In this document: positions 45,294 to 53,772 of the stretch, piece by piece
Layout of the letters: each line of letters starts with the position of its first letter
How positions within the stretch are numbered: the stretch's first letter is position 1
Origin: Betaproteobacteria bacterium
GTDB lineage: Bacteria; Pseudomonadota; Gammaproteobacteria; Burkholderiales; Casimicrobiaceae
Direction: 5' to 3'
Length of the DNA stretch: 64,000 nucleotides
NCBI GenBank assembly: GCA_013298765.1
Contig: JAAFJA010000006.1
Location: 62,001-126,000, forward strand
Position numbers and translations under genes: made by a program
The notes under the pieces: generated by a model
Seen by the model: only the letters and a program-made list of their open reading frames with translations
The model's database searches: none
What the model was told of the DNA's origin: nothing

Positions 45294-47612
45294 CTAAAAC
45301 GTGTACTTCAACGTCGCTTTGACTGTGCGACCGTTAATCGAACGCGCGGCATGGCCATCGCCCTCGACCTCGGTGTAGCCAATTTTGTTCGTCAAATTGT
45401 TCACGCCGACGCCGACTACTAGGTTCTTTCTCACTTCATAGTTTGCGAATGCGTTGATCACCGCAAAGCCCTTCTGGGTAATCGTGTTGCCGTCATCACC
45501 AAACGACTTGCCGGTTCCAATCAGCGACGCACCCAAGTTCAGCGCACCGAAGCTGTAGCTCGGCGAGAGTTGGTAGACCACGCGCGCTTGGCGGCGCGGC
45601 TTGTTGCCGACCACCGTGGGATCATTCGCTGCGGTGATCTTCGCATCTGTCAGCGTTAAACCCCCTGCCAAGCGGAAGTCCCCCATTAGATAGGCGGCTT
45701 CCACCTCAACGCCGTTTGCCCGATAGCTGCGCACGGTGCTGATCTGCGTTGTTGCTTCGTAGTTCGATTCATTCGTGCGCGCATTGAAAAGGGTCACAAA
45801 TGCGCTCAGATTTCCACTGCGCGCTTTAACGCCGACTTCCGCTTGCTTCAGCTTGTCAATTGCGACTTCGCCGCTGAGTCTTGAGGTGTAGTCGTCGCCC
45901 CACAAACGATCTGCTTTGAATGCAGCACCTTCACTGTATCGACCGAAAACGGCGAGATCTCGGCTCACGCGAAAGTTTGACCCGAGCGAGAACGACGTGT
46001 TGTTCTTGTCATAGTCGATTTTGGCTGCGTTTGCCGCAACGTATTGCGTTCCATTGTTCACGGCGCGATTTCGGCTGCCGCTCGCGCTTTGCCGATCAAA
46101 GCGAACGCTTGCATCGAGGTTGAGCGGGCCTGCTTCGTAGGCAACCGCGAAATACGGCGATGCCGTGGTGTACTTTGCGTCGATCGCGCGTTGGCAGCAG
46201 TACCCCCACTCTGGCGCACCGAAGCCGATGACTCCCGTGGGGTACTTTGAGCTTCCGAGCAACGCAGGGTTCTCGTTGACCACCTGCATCACGTACTGAT
46301 TGAAGTTCCAGGTTAGCTCAACTTTTTGCTGGTTGTAGAACAAGCCGCCTGTGAGATCGAGGCGTGCCTTGTCGGCCAGCGTAATTGACTTCGTGAGCTT
46401 CAGATCGTTGCTGAAGCTGCCCATATCGTCGATCGACGTATTGAAGATCGTTGCATTTGTGGCGAGGCCTGTCCACGATTTGCCTTTGTCCGGGCCGGAT
46501 TGAATCGTGTAAGTTCCAGGAGTCAAATCGCCCCAAGGGAACACGCCAGTAAAGCGTCCCGACAGATTTGAGAACCGTGCACGATTTTCAAGCTTGAAGC
46601 CGTTGCCCAGATCAAGCATCAGTTCGCCGCCGAGCGATGTGGCCTTAACACTTAACCCGTCGTTTACGTCAGTGAGACTACGCGAATTGTCTTTGTTGAG
46701 CACAGGATCAAGCGGCCAATTGCGGCCGTACGGCGTGTACGTGCGCGGATCAACGCCCGGCACCTCGCGAATCTGGCCGTTGACGGTGCGCACCGGAACT
46801 GGGAGATAGGTTGGCGTCTGGTCGTCGAGATACTTTGCGTACACGCGCAACGAGCCACCACGGAACGCTTGCGAGAAGCTCGCTTGCAGTTGACCGCCTT
46901 TTTCTTGACGCTCGCCGGATGGACGCGCGCCCTCGCCGGTACGAATGTGGCCACCCACATGCCAGCTCGATCCTGAACTGCTGAGGCCCGAACCGTAGTC
47001 AAAATCAACGCGTTGCTGGTTGAAATCCACACCGAGACCGACGCCTACTGAGCCACCCTTATCGATACCCGTTTTGGTGATGAAGTTGATCACGCCGCCA
47101 GGTGAGTTTGTGGCGAGAGTCGAGGCTGATCCACCGCGGACCACCTGAAGCTGATCAAGACTGTTGTCGATTCGAAGGAACATGTCAGACGTTGCGAAAG
47201 CAACATCGCCGAACAGCATGATCGGCAAGCCGTTTTCCTGCAGTTGGACGTAACGCGAGCCGCCCGCCGAAATTGGCGCGCCGCGAACGGTAATGTTGGT
47301 GTTTCCTTCGCCGCCCGAAGATTCTGAGCGAATCCCTGGAATGGCGCGTAACACTTCAGCAGCGCTCGCTGCCTGGGTCGCTTGAATCTGCTGGGTGTCC
47401 AGGGTGGAAACCGACAGACTTTGCTTCATTTTTGACCCCTGGGTCGCAGTGGCGGTCACCACGACTCGTTCGAGATCGAGCGCTTTCTTATCTTCTTTGT
47501 TTTCTTGGGTGGCAGGTTGGGTCTGTGCAAGCGCCATTTGCGAGATGGCGACTGAAACCGACAGCGCTAGCAAACGACGTGTTTGCGCTGAGGCGGGCAA
47601 GCGGGACAGCAT
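45294..47612 (-). CDS. TonB-dependent outer-membrane receptor, probably for sucrose
   Basis: This 772-residue receptor has a signal peptide (residues 1-29), then a TonB-box-like Leu-Glu-Arg-Val-Val-Val-Thr-Ala. The plug domain carries Val-Leu-Arg-Ala-Ile-Pro-Gly-Ile, Ile-Thr-Val-Arg-Gly and Gly-Gly-Val-Ile-Asn-Phe-Ile-Thr-Lys-Thr. A ~600-residue beta-barrel ends in Leu-Lys-Tyr-Thr-Phe, with the terminal aromatic residue needed for barrel assembly. The AAGGAG site precedes the ATG at 47612. Its promoter contains the second LacI-type operator and it faces the regulator gene, so it most likely imports sucrose or an oligosaccharide rather than iron. Confidence 0.93.
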   Translation of the reverse strand: MLSRLPASAQTRRLLALSVSVAISQMALAQTQPATQENKEDKKALDLERVVVTATATQGSKMKQSLSVSTLDTQQIQATQAASAAEVLRAIPGIRSESSGGEGNTNITVRGAPISAGGSRYVQLQENGLPIMLFGDVAFATSDMFLRIDNSLDQLQVVRGGSASTLATNSPGGVINFITKTGIDKGGSVGVGLGVDFNQQRVDFDYGSGLSSSGSSWHVGGHIRTGEGARPSGERQEKGGQLQASFSQAFRGGSLRVYAKYLDDQTPTYLPVPVRTVNGQIREVPGVDPRTYTPYGRNWPLDPVLNKDNSRSLTDVNDGLSVKATSLGGELMLDLGNGFKLENRARFSNLSGRFTGVFPWGDLTPGTYTIQSGPDKGKSWTGLATNATIFNTSIDDMGSFSNDLKLTKSITLADKARLDLTGGLFYNQQKVELTWNFNQYVMQVVNENPALLGSSKYPTGVIGFGAPEWGYCCQRAIDAKYTTASPYFAVAYEAGPLNLDASVRFDRQSASGSRNRAVNNGTQYVAANAAKIDYDKNNTSFSLGSNFRVSRDLAVFGRYSEGAAFKADRLWGDDYTSRLSGEVAIDKLKQAEVGVKARSGNLSAFVTLFNARTNESNYEATTQISTVRSYRANGVEVEAAYLMGDFRLAGGLTLTDAKITAANDPTVVGNKPRRQARVVYQLSPSYSFGALNLGASLIGTGKSFGDDGNTITQKGFAVINAFANYEVRKNLVVGVGVNNLTNKIGYTEVEGDGHAARSINGRTVKATLKYTF

Positions 47613-47762
47613 GATGTCTTCTCCTTAGTGGATCGTTCTAAATCTTTTCTGTGAATCGCCAATTGTCAGTTGCGTCGGGCGCTGCACATCGCGAACTTTA
47701 CTAGGCAATTCTCGGGCACTGCGTGAGGTCTTTGACTGACCACGACGCGAAGTCTAGCGCTT

Positions 47763-47790
47763 GTTGTAGACTTTTTGCAAACGTTTGCAA
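47763..47790 (-). promoter_or_regulatory. Promoter of the TonB-dependent receptor
   Basis: On the minus strand, TTGCAA (47790-47785) and TACAAC (47768-47763) are 16 nt apart. The -35 hexamer is the right arm of operator 2. The leader to the ATG at 47612 is about 145 nt. Confidence 0.5.
47775..47790. promoter_or_regulatory. LacI-type operator 2 (TTGCAAACGTTTGCAA)
   Basis: Identical 16-bp palindrome to 43201-43216, in the 373-nt region between the TonB receptor and the LacI regulator. It supplies the -35 hexamers of both divergent promoters, implying joint control of the receptor and autoregulation of lacI. The rest of the region (47613-47762, 47803-47985) shows no gene. Confidence 0.87.
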
Positions 47791-47802
47791 TGAATTTATC
47801 AT
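47775..47802 (+). promoter_or_regulatory. Promoter of the LacI-type regulator
   Basis: TTGCAA (47775-47780) is followed after 16 nt by TATCAT (47797-47802), 5/6 to the -10 consensus. It overlaps operator 2, so the regulator should repress its own transcription. The leader to the ATG at 47986 is about 175 nt. Confidence 0.5.
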
Positions 47803-47985
47803 TTGCTGTTTGATGTCGTAAAAAAACAGCAAATCACCCCGTGAAATTGCCGCCAAGCCTAGCGGTGGCCAAATTAGCTCGCTGCCGACTCGGGCATCTA
47901 GCGACAGTCGCACACAGGTGCAACCAAGGGTTAAACTCTGTCCTACGAATTTTCCGATCTCCCGGCCCAGTACGGCCTGAGCACA

Positions 47986-49110
47986 ATGGCAGTCATGCGA
48001 AGCGAGAAAAAACCCAACACGCGAATGCAGATGATCGATATCGCCCGGATGGCGGGCGTATCCGTGTCTACCGTCTCGCGCGCGCTGGCGGGAAGCGATC
48101 TTGTAAATGACGCCACCCGCAAGAAAATTGTCGATCTGGCCAAGTCACTTCGCTTCAGCGCGAATGTGGGCGCGCAGAACCTGCGGCGCGGTCAATCGCA
48201 AACGATTGCAGTCGTGCTTCCAAAGTCGAACGCGGACCAACAACCCGTCTCAGATCCTTTCTTCATTTCGCTTCTTGGCGAACTCGCGGATGCGCTTACG
48301 TCGCGCGGCTACGACATGCTGCTCACGCGCGTGAACGAAGATCATATCGACGATGTTGAAGGCTTGGTGGTATCCGGCAGAGCGCTCGGCATCGTTGTTA
48401 TCGGTCAATGGCTTCACCATTACGTGTTGACGGGGTTGGCGGCGCGAGGGGTGCCGATTGCGGTATGGGGCGCAACGTTGCCGGGTTCAAATTACTTCAC
48501 CGTGGGCGGCGACAACCGCCTGGGGGGAAAGCTCGCGACTGAACACCTGATTGCGTGCGGTCGCCGCCGGATCATGTTTCTGGGTGACACACGTTTGCCC
48601 GAAGTGGCGCTTCGCTTCGAAGGCTACCGCGATGCGCTGATCGAAGCCGGCTACTTGGTGAATCCCGGTCTCACTGCGGCGGTTCCGTTTGAAGGTAAGG
48701 CAGCGCGGCGCTCGCTCGAAGACTTGTTCGACCACACCGCTGACTTTGATGCACTCTTCGCCTGCTCCGACTTGATTGCGATGACCGCCAACGGGTTACT
48801 CAACGCGCGCGGGCTTCGTGTGCCGGACGATGTGTGTGTGGTGGGCTATGACGACTTGTCGCTCGCGAGCCAAGTCCATCCGACGCTCACGAGCGTCCGA
48901 CAGCCCCTTGCAGCGGCAGCGCAAGCGCTGGTCGACGCTGTGCTTGCAGCGCGAGAGGGTAAAGCGCCCGCGCTTGTTGTGCTGGAGACGACGCTGATCC
49001 AGCGCGAGTCGTCCCAACTTGCCGCAGGCGGCGGCATTAAACCGAAAGTCACTGCCAAAAGCGCAAGAAGCGTGAAAGGCGCGAAGGGCACGAAAGGTGC
49101 CAAGCGATGA
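47986..49110 (+). CDS. LacI-family transcriptional regulator of sucrose genes
   Basis: This 374-residue repressor has an N-terminal HTH (Met-Ile-Asp-Ile-Ala-Arg-Met-Ala-Gly-Val-Ser-Val-Ser-Thr-Val-Ser-Arg-Ala-Leu, residues 16-34) and hinge helix. A periplasmic-binding-like sensor domain carries Asp-Phe-Asp-Ala-Leu-Phe-Ala-Cys-Ser-Asp and Val-Val-Gly-Tyr-Asp-Asp. The last ~27 residues form a Lys/Gly/Ala-rich basic tail, unusual for the family. It is probably the protein that binds the two palindromes; sucrose or a product as inducer is inferred. A second ATG lies 3 codons in. Its stop overlaps the fructokinase start. Confidence 0.93.
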   Translation: MAVMRSEKKPNTRMQMIDIARMAGVSVSTVSRALAGSDLVNDATRKKIVDLAKSLRFSANVGAQNLRRGQSQTIAVVLPKSNADQQPVSDPFFISLLGELADALTSRGYDMLLTRVNEDHIDDVEGLVVSGRALGIVVIGQWLHHYVLTGLAARGVPIAVWGATLPGSNYFTVGGDNRLGGKLATEHLIACGRRRIMFLGDTRLPEVALRFEGYRDALIEAGYLVNPGLTAAVPFEGKAARRSLEDLFDHTADFDALFACSDLIAMTANGLLNARGLRVPDDVCVVGYDDLSLASQVHPTLTSVRQPLAAAAQALVDAVLAAREGKAPALVVLETTLIQRESSQLAAGGGIKPKVTAKSARSVKGAKGTKGAKR

Positions 49111-50003
49111 ATGTTCGGATCGGCGTTGATTTGGGTGGGACCAAGATCGAGGCGGTTGCGCTAAGTGCCAGCGGCGAGGTGCAGTGGCGTGAGCGAGTGC
49201 CCACGCCGAAAGAGCGCGCCACCGATATTTACGATGCGATTGCCGCGCTAGTGCACCGCGCCGAAGCGGCCATGGGCGTGCGCGCCTCAGTGGGTATTGG
49301 AACACCGGGCTCGCTTTCGCCGAAGACGGGTTTACTGCGTGGCTCCAATACGGTGGTTTTGAACGGTGAACCCGTCAAGCAAGAAATCGAAGCGCGTCTT
49401 GATCGTGAAATCCGTATGGCGAACGACGCGAATTGTTTCGCGCTCTCCGAAGCGGTAGACGGCGCAGGCAAAGGCAGCTCAGTTGTGTTTGGCGTGATTT
49501 TTGGAACGGGATGCGGCGGCGGAATCGTCGTCGATGGGCGCGCGATCAACGGTCTGCACAGTATTACGGGCGAATGGGGCCACAACCCGCTGCCGTGGCC
49601 TGCCGCGGATGAGCTTGCCGAGCAAGGGGCCGCTCGCTGCTATTGCGGCAAATGGGGTTGTATTGAAACCTGGCTTTCCGGACCAGGGATCGCGCGACAC
49701 TTTGAACGAGGCGCGATTAGCACACAGGAAATCGTGACTCGTGCAGCGTCGGGGGACAGCGCAGCGGAAGCGTACTTGCAACGCGTGGAAGATCGGATGG
49801 CGCGAGCGCTGGCAAGCGTGGTGAATATCCTCGATCCCGACGTGATCGTGCTTGGCGGTGGCGTGTCGAATATTGATCGGCTCTACGCAAACGTGCCGCC
49901 GCTATTGGCTCAATACGTATTTAGCGAATTCGTCGAGACGCGGATCGTAAGGAACGTGCATGGCGATTCGAGCGGCGTGCGCGGTGCTGCGTGGCTTTGG
50001 TAG
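49107..50003 (+). CDS. ROK-family fructokinase
   Basis: This 298-residue ROK sugar kinase has the ATP motif Asp-Leu-Gly-Gly-Thr-Lys-Ile-Glu at residue 8, Gly-Ile-Gly-Thr-Pro-Gly-Ser, the catalytic Asn-Asp-Ala-Asn-Cys-Phe, and the ROK zinc site (His in Gly-His-Asn-Pro-Leu-Pro; Cys-Tyr-Cys-Gly-Lys-Trp-Gly-Cys-Ile-Glu). Sugar specificity is not decided by sequence alone, but translational coupling to the sucrose regulator (4-nt overlap) and the presence of sucrose phosphorylase, which releases fructose, favour fructokinase. Confidence 0.88.
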   Translation: MNVRIGVDLGGTKIEAVALSASGEVQWRERVPTPKERATDIYDAIAALVHRAEAAMGVRASVGIGTPGSLSPKTGLLRGSNTVVLNGEPVKQEIEARLDREIRMANDANCFALSEAVDGAGKGSSVVFGVIFGTGCGGGIVVDGRAINGLHSITGEWGHNPLPWPAADELAEQGAARCYCGKWGCIETWLSGPGIARHFERGAISTQEIVTRAASGDSAAEAYLQRVEDRMARALASVVNILDPDVIVLGGGVSNIDRLYANVPPLLAQYVFSEFVETRIVRNVHGDSSGVRGAAWLW

Positions 50004-50198
50004 CCACACCGAAAATTAGCCGCTTCTGGACTCTTGTCCATCATCTTGCGGGGCGTGCGTCCGCTTTTGTCTATCTAGAGATATGAGTTTGTATGCCGCT
50101 TTCCCCGCATATACAAGGTTCCACGGGAAAGAGCTGCATTAACTTAACCGTTGGAGCGCGACGACGAGTCGCCGCGCTACTGTCGCAATTAACCGCGA

Positions 50199-50753
50199 TT
50201 ACTTCCCCCAACGCTTCGCCGCTTCAGCGATGCGCTTACCAAACGCTTCAGCGGTTCTGAAGTCGCTCTCGTGGATACCTTCAACGCCTTGGTCGACATT
50301 GCCCTGCGCCATGAGCCCGGACGCTGAGCCCAAGCGATTCAAGTCAGCTTCGCTGCCTTTGCTGCTGTTATTCCCGGGCATCATGCCTGAGCCCACCCAG
50401 ATCATGTGGTGCTGCATCGCGAGGGTTTGGAAATAAGAAAGCGTGCTTGCTTTATCGCCCGTGCGTGAACCGGAAATGGTGAAACCCGCCGCGAGCTTGT
50501 CCTTCCATCCTGCGGTGAACCACACTTTGCTCGACGCGTCGGCAAACATCTTGAACTGACCCGATGGGCCGCCCATGTAAGTCGGTGCGCCGAAGATGAT
50601 TGCATCAGCCGCCGCGAGCGCGTCCCAATTCACGTTTTCAACGCTCATTGCGCTCACCTCCGCGCCCGCATCAGCCGCGCCCTTTTGTACAGAGTCAGCG
50701 AGCGCTTTGGTGTGTCCGTAACCCGAATGAAAAACGATTGCTACTTTTGCCAT
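50199..50753 (-). CDS. Flavodoxin-fold NAD(P)H:quinone oxidoreductase-like protein (WrbA-like)
   Basis: This 184-residue flavodoxin-like protein binds FMN through the P-loop His-Ser-Gly-Tyr-Gly-His-Thr (residues 9-15). It also has Ala-Pro-Thr-Tyr-Met-Gly-Gly-Pro-Ser-Gly-Gln-Phe-Lys-Met-Phe and a Gly-Ser-Arg-Thr-Gly-Asp-Lys-(x)-Ser-Thr-Leu stretch typical of flavodoxin_2/WrbA-type reductases. A ribosome site AGGA precedes the ATG at 50753. It follows the pirin gene by 75 nt on the same strand; both are divergent from a LysR regulator that may control them. Confidence 0.88.
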   Translation of the reverse strand: MAKVAIVFHSGYGHTKALADSVQKGAADAGAEVSAMSVENVNWDALAAADAIIFGAPTYMGGPSGQFKMFADASSKVWFTAGWKDKLAAGFTISGSRTGDKASTLSYFQTLAMQHHMIWVGSGMMPGNNSSKGSEADLNRLGSASGLMAQGNVDQGVEGIHESDFRTAEAFGKRIAEAAKRWGK

Positions 50754-50828
50754 GATGAATTCCTAGGAGTGTGTGAAAGAAACAGGAGTTATGTGTTGAA
50801 TTGCCGCCATGAAACGTGAGCAGAGCAC

Positions 50829-51536
50829 TTATTGCAGCGGCGGTAAATCAAAGAGCAGCACTTCTGCGCCGCTTGCGCGATCAATAGTGATGCTGGTTTC
50901 GCCTTCAATCTTTGCAGCGTCGCCCGCTGTGAGCGCAACGCCGTTGACATGAGCGCTGCCTTGCGCGATGTGCACATACACAAGCCGATGGGCGTCGATC
51001 GAGCGTGTTGCAGACTCAGCCCCATCAAAGAGCCCAGCATACATCCGCGCGTTTTGCTGAATGGTGACCGAATCCTCCGCCCCATCCGGCGATGCAACCA
51101 AGCGCAGCTTCCCACGCTTCTGTGAATCATCGTAAAACTTTTGCTCGTATGAGGCCGAACCACCGGTGCGATCTGGAATGATCCAAATTTGCAGCAAGTG
51201 GGTTCGCTCAGTATTTGACGGATTGAATTCGCTGTGCATGATGCCGCGCCCTGCGCTCATGCGCTGCACTTCGCCGGGGCGAATCGTTTCGCCGTTGCCG
51301 AGCGAATCTTTGTGCGCAATCGCGCCTTCGAGCACGTAGGTCACGATTTCCATATCGCGATGCCCGTGCATACCGAAGCCTTTGCCCGCTTCGATGTAGT
51401 CATCGTTAATGACGCGAAGCGGCCCAAAGTGAACGTGTTTCGGATCCTGATACTCAGCAAATGAAAAACTAAAGCGGCTTTCTAACCAGCCGTGATTCGC
51501 GTAGCCGCGTTCCTCAGATTTACGAATGCTCAACAT
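50829..51536 (-). CDS. Pirin family protein
   Basis: This 235-residue bicupin protein has the pirin N-terminal metal-binding pattern: Phe-Gly-Pro-Leu-Arg-Val-Ile-Asn-Asp-Asp, Gly-Phe-Gly-Met-His-Gly-His-Arg-Asp-Met-Glu-Ile-Val-Thr-Tyr, and later Met-Ser-Ala-Gly-Arg-Gly-Ile-Met-His-Ser-Glu. Bacterial pirins such as YhaK and quercetinase-like YhhW are oxidative-stress associated or dioxygenase-like. Its ATG has a GGAG ribosome site. It is co-directional with the flavodoxin-like gene. Confidence 0.92.
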   Translation of the reverse strand: MLSIRKSEERGYANHGWLESRFSFSFAEYQDPKHVHFGPLRVINDDYIEAGKGFGMHGHRDMEIVTYVLEGAIAHKDSLGNGETIRPGEVQRMSAGRGIMHSEFNPSNTERTHLLQIWIIPDRTGGSASYEQKFYDDSQKRGKLRLVASPDGAEDSVTIQQNARMYAGLFDGAESATRSIDAHRLVYVHIAQGSAHVNGVALTAGDAAKIEGETSITIDRASGAEVLLFDLPPLQ

Positions 51537-51586
51537 GATTTAACTCCAAGCTTGCCCACGAGGGCGTTCAGTAAATGGAATTTTGG

Positions 51587-51596
51587 CGACTAGTCG
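51587..51596. promoter_or_regulatory. Short palindrome between pirin and LysR genes
   Basis: The 10-bp palindrome CGACTAGTCG lies in the divergent region 51537-51640. It is a candidate binding site for the LysR regulator encoded immediately to the right, but it is short and lacks the usual T-N11-A layout, so this is tentative. Confidence 0.35.
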
Positions 51597-51640
51597 ACTG
51601 CCGGAAAAGACGGCAAAATTGACGTATTCATTCAAAATTT

Positions 51641-52540
51641 TTGACTATTTTGAAACTAAGCTTTGAAGCCCTCGAAATGCTAGATGCCATTGATCGCCTT
51701 GGGAGCTTTGGTCGCGCGGCGAGCGCTTTGGGGAAAGTGCCCTCCGCGCTTACCTATTCCATCAGAAAACTTGAAGACGATCTGGATGTGCTGATTTTTG
51801 ATCGGCGCGGCTATCGGGCAGCGCTCACATCAGCTGGGAAACTATTGCTCGACGAAGGACGGCGGTTGCTTGAACATGCCGCATCGGTCGAGGCGAGCAT
51901 CGCTCAAGCGGCCAAAGGTTGGGAGCCTGAACTTCGTATCGCGCTCGATGCAATTCTTCCGTGGGCTTGGTTGGAGCCGCATCTCGCCGTCTATTTCAAG
52001 GAGGCCTGTCCCACGCGGCTGCGCATCTCGGAGGAGACCTTGGCTGGATCGTGGGACGCGCTTGCTGATGGCCGGGTGGACTTGGTGATCGGCGCGTCTG
52101 GCGACGTGCCCAATAGCGCCCAGTTCGGATCGCAAGGCCTTTTTGATGTCACGTTCCTGTTTTGCGTGGCCCCCGCGCATCCGCTTGCGCGGGCGACTGA
52201 TCCGATCGCCAGTGCCGATGTAACCGAGTTTCGCGGCGTTGCCGTTGCCGACACCTCGCGTCGACTTCCGCTCAGAACAACGGGGCTCTTATCCGGGCAA
52301 GATCGACTCGTGGTGCCGAATATGCGCGCAAAAATTGATGCGCAGATCGCAGGGCTTGGTGCGGGCTATCTCGCAACGTGGTTTGCTAGACCAGAAATCA
52401 AGACGGGTCGATTGATTGAGAAGCGCGTAGATGCGCCAAAGCCGGTGGTGGGCTTAGTCGTGGCCTGGCGGGCGAATGCACGCGGGCGCGCACTGGACTG
52501 GTGGCGTGAACGTATGCGCGATGCAAAGCCACCGAAGTAG
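51641..52540 (+). CDS. LysR-family transcriptional regulator
   Basis: This ~299-residue LTTR has an N-terminal winged HTH (Phe-Glu-Ala-Leu-Glu-Met-Leu-Asp-Ala-Ile-Asp ... Gly-Ser-Phe-Gly-Arg-Ala-Ala-Ser-Ala-Leu ... Leu-Thr-Tyr-Ser-Ile-Arg-Lys-Leu-Glu-Asp-Asp-Leu). A substrate-binding domain from about residue 92 follows (Glu-Leu-Arg-Ile-Ala-Leu-Asp-Ala). There is no ATG before residue 13; TTG at 51641 or 51650 must be the start, and the first gives the family-like N-terminus. It is divergent from pirin/flavodoxin, its probable targets. Confidence 0.88.
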   Translation: MTILKLSFEALEMLDAIDRLGSFGRAASALGKVPSALTYSIRKLEDDLDVLIFDRRGYRAALTSAGKLLLDEGRRLLEHAASVEASIAQAAKGWEPELRIALDAILPWAWLEPHLAVYFKEACPTRLRISEETLAGSWDALADGRVDLVIGASGDVPNSAQFGSQGLFDVTFLFCVAPAHPLARATDPIASADVTEFRGVAVADTSRRLPLRTTGLLSGQDRLVVPNMRAKIDAQIAGLGAGYLATWFARPEIKTGRLIEKRVDAPKPVVGLVVAWRANARGRALDWWRERMRDAKPPK

Positions 52541-52586
52541 CGCATACTTTCGCGAACACCGTCTCGAACATTTTCGAAGCCTTCCT

Positions 52587-53744
52587 ATGACTCAGATTGC
52601 CACCTCGCACCGCGTTGCCGCCTTGCTGCTCACCGCACTCGCAACGCTCTTTTTGACCGCGTGCGCGAATTGGTCACAAGCGCCAGCGCCCGAGAGCGTT
52701 ACGCCATCCACCATCTCGCTTCGCTTAATTGGTGAGCGCACGATTCCGCACCGCGCAGAGCGGGGAGGTACCACCTTTGGCGGCATCTCGGGAATGGATT
52801 ACGACGAGGCGCGCGACGTCTTCTACCTCCTCTCAGATGATCGTTCGCAGAATGGCCCTGCACGCTTCTACACTGCGCGAATTCCGGTCAGCGCAACCGA
52901 GCTTGGTGCGCCGCAAATCTTGAGCGCCGTATCGATCAAGAAGGCCGACGGCGGGCTGCCGGGCGATGCGAGAAGCGATCCGGTGAACGTGCTTGATCCG
53001 GAATCCATTCGCTATCGACGAGCAACGGACACGCTTTTGTGGACGAGTGAGGGCGATAAGCGGCTGGGGCTCTCACCGTTTGTGCGAGAGATGCGGCTCG
53101 ACGGCAGCTTTGTACGCGAACTCCCTACGCTCCCGATGTTTGCCATGCGCGATGGAGAGCGCGGCCCGCGTGACAACACCACGTTTGAAGCGATGAGCTT
53201 CACGCCCGGTCAGGCGAGTCTTTGGGTGGCGATGGAAGGGCCGCTCTTCGAAGACGGCGCGATGCCCACCGCCGAGAGCGGCGCGCCCATCCGCATCACG
53301 CACTACGACACCGCGACAGGAAAAGCGCTTCGCCAGTTTGCCTATCGCCTGGATGCGCTTCCACATCGCCCGATGCCACCCACCGGCTTTGCGGACAACG
53401 GTGCACCAGAAATATTAATGTTTGACGAGTACCGCATGCTCGTGTTGGAGCGCAGTTTCGCGCAAGGGATTGGTAATTCGATTCGAATCTATGTCGTCGA
53501 TACGCGTGAGGGTAGCGACACGTTGAATCTCTCCTCGCTCACCGGTGCAACATATCGCGTCGCCGAGAAGCGCTTGGTGCTCAACTTCGATTCCCTCAAT
53601 CTCATGCGCTTGGACAACACTGAAGCCATGAGCTTCGGCCCGCGACTACCAAACGGCAACCGCACGCTGATCGTCGCGAGCGATGACAATTTCAATCGAA
53701 ATCAAATCAACCAATTTCTCGCGTTTGAGATCGTGGTGAAGTAA
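52587..53744 (+). CDS. Phytase-like esterase lipoprotein
   Basis: This 385-residue protein matches the 'esterase-like activity of phytase' family: Phe-Gly-Gly-Ile-Ser-Gly-Met-Asp-Tyr-Asp-Glu-Ala, Tyr-Leu-Leu-Ser-Asp-Asp-Arg, Val-Leu-Asp-Pro-Glu-Ser-Ile-Arg, Asn-Thr-Thr-Phe-Glu-Ala-Met-Ser, and Asn-Thr-Glu-Ala-Met-Ser-Phe-Gly-Pro near the end. The N-terminus is a lipoprotein signal with Leu-Phe-Leu-Thr-Ala-Cys. The family is beta-propeller-like and secreted; true substrate unknown. The chosen ATG at 52587 is 47 nt beyond the LysR stop. Confidence 0.85.
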   Translation: MTQIATSHRVAALLLTALATLFLTACANWSQAPAPESVTPSTISLRLIGERTIPHRAERGGTTFGGISGMDYDEARDVFYLLSDDRSQNGPARFYTARIPVSATELGAPQILSAVSIKKADGGLPGDARSDPVNVLDPESIRYRRATDTLLWTSEGDKRLGLSPFVREMRLDGSFVRELPTLPMFAMRDGERGPRDNTTFEAMSFTPGQASLWVAMEGPLFEDGAMPTAESGAPIRITHYDTATGKALRQFAYRLDALPHRPMPPTGFADNGAPEILMFDEYRMLVLERSFAQGIGNSIRIYVVDTREGSDTLNLSSLTGATYRVAEKRLVLNFDSLNLMRLDNTEAMSFGPRLPNGNRTLIVASDDNFNRNQINQFLAFEIVVK

Positions 53745-53772
53745 CGAAGTTTTGGCAAAGCGACGTGTTCAC

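Noticed and set aside
50089-50116. Imperfect inverted repeat TTGTATGC / GCATATACAA after the fructokinase gene
   Set aside because: Has a 2-nt bulge, no T-run and no second copy; could be a chance palindrome. The rest of 50004-50198 shows nothing.
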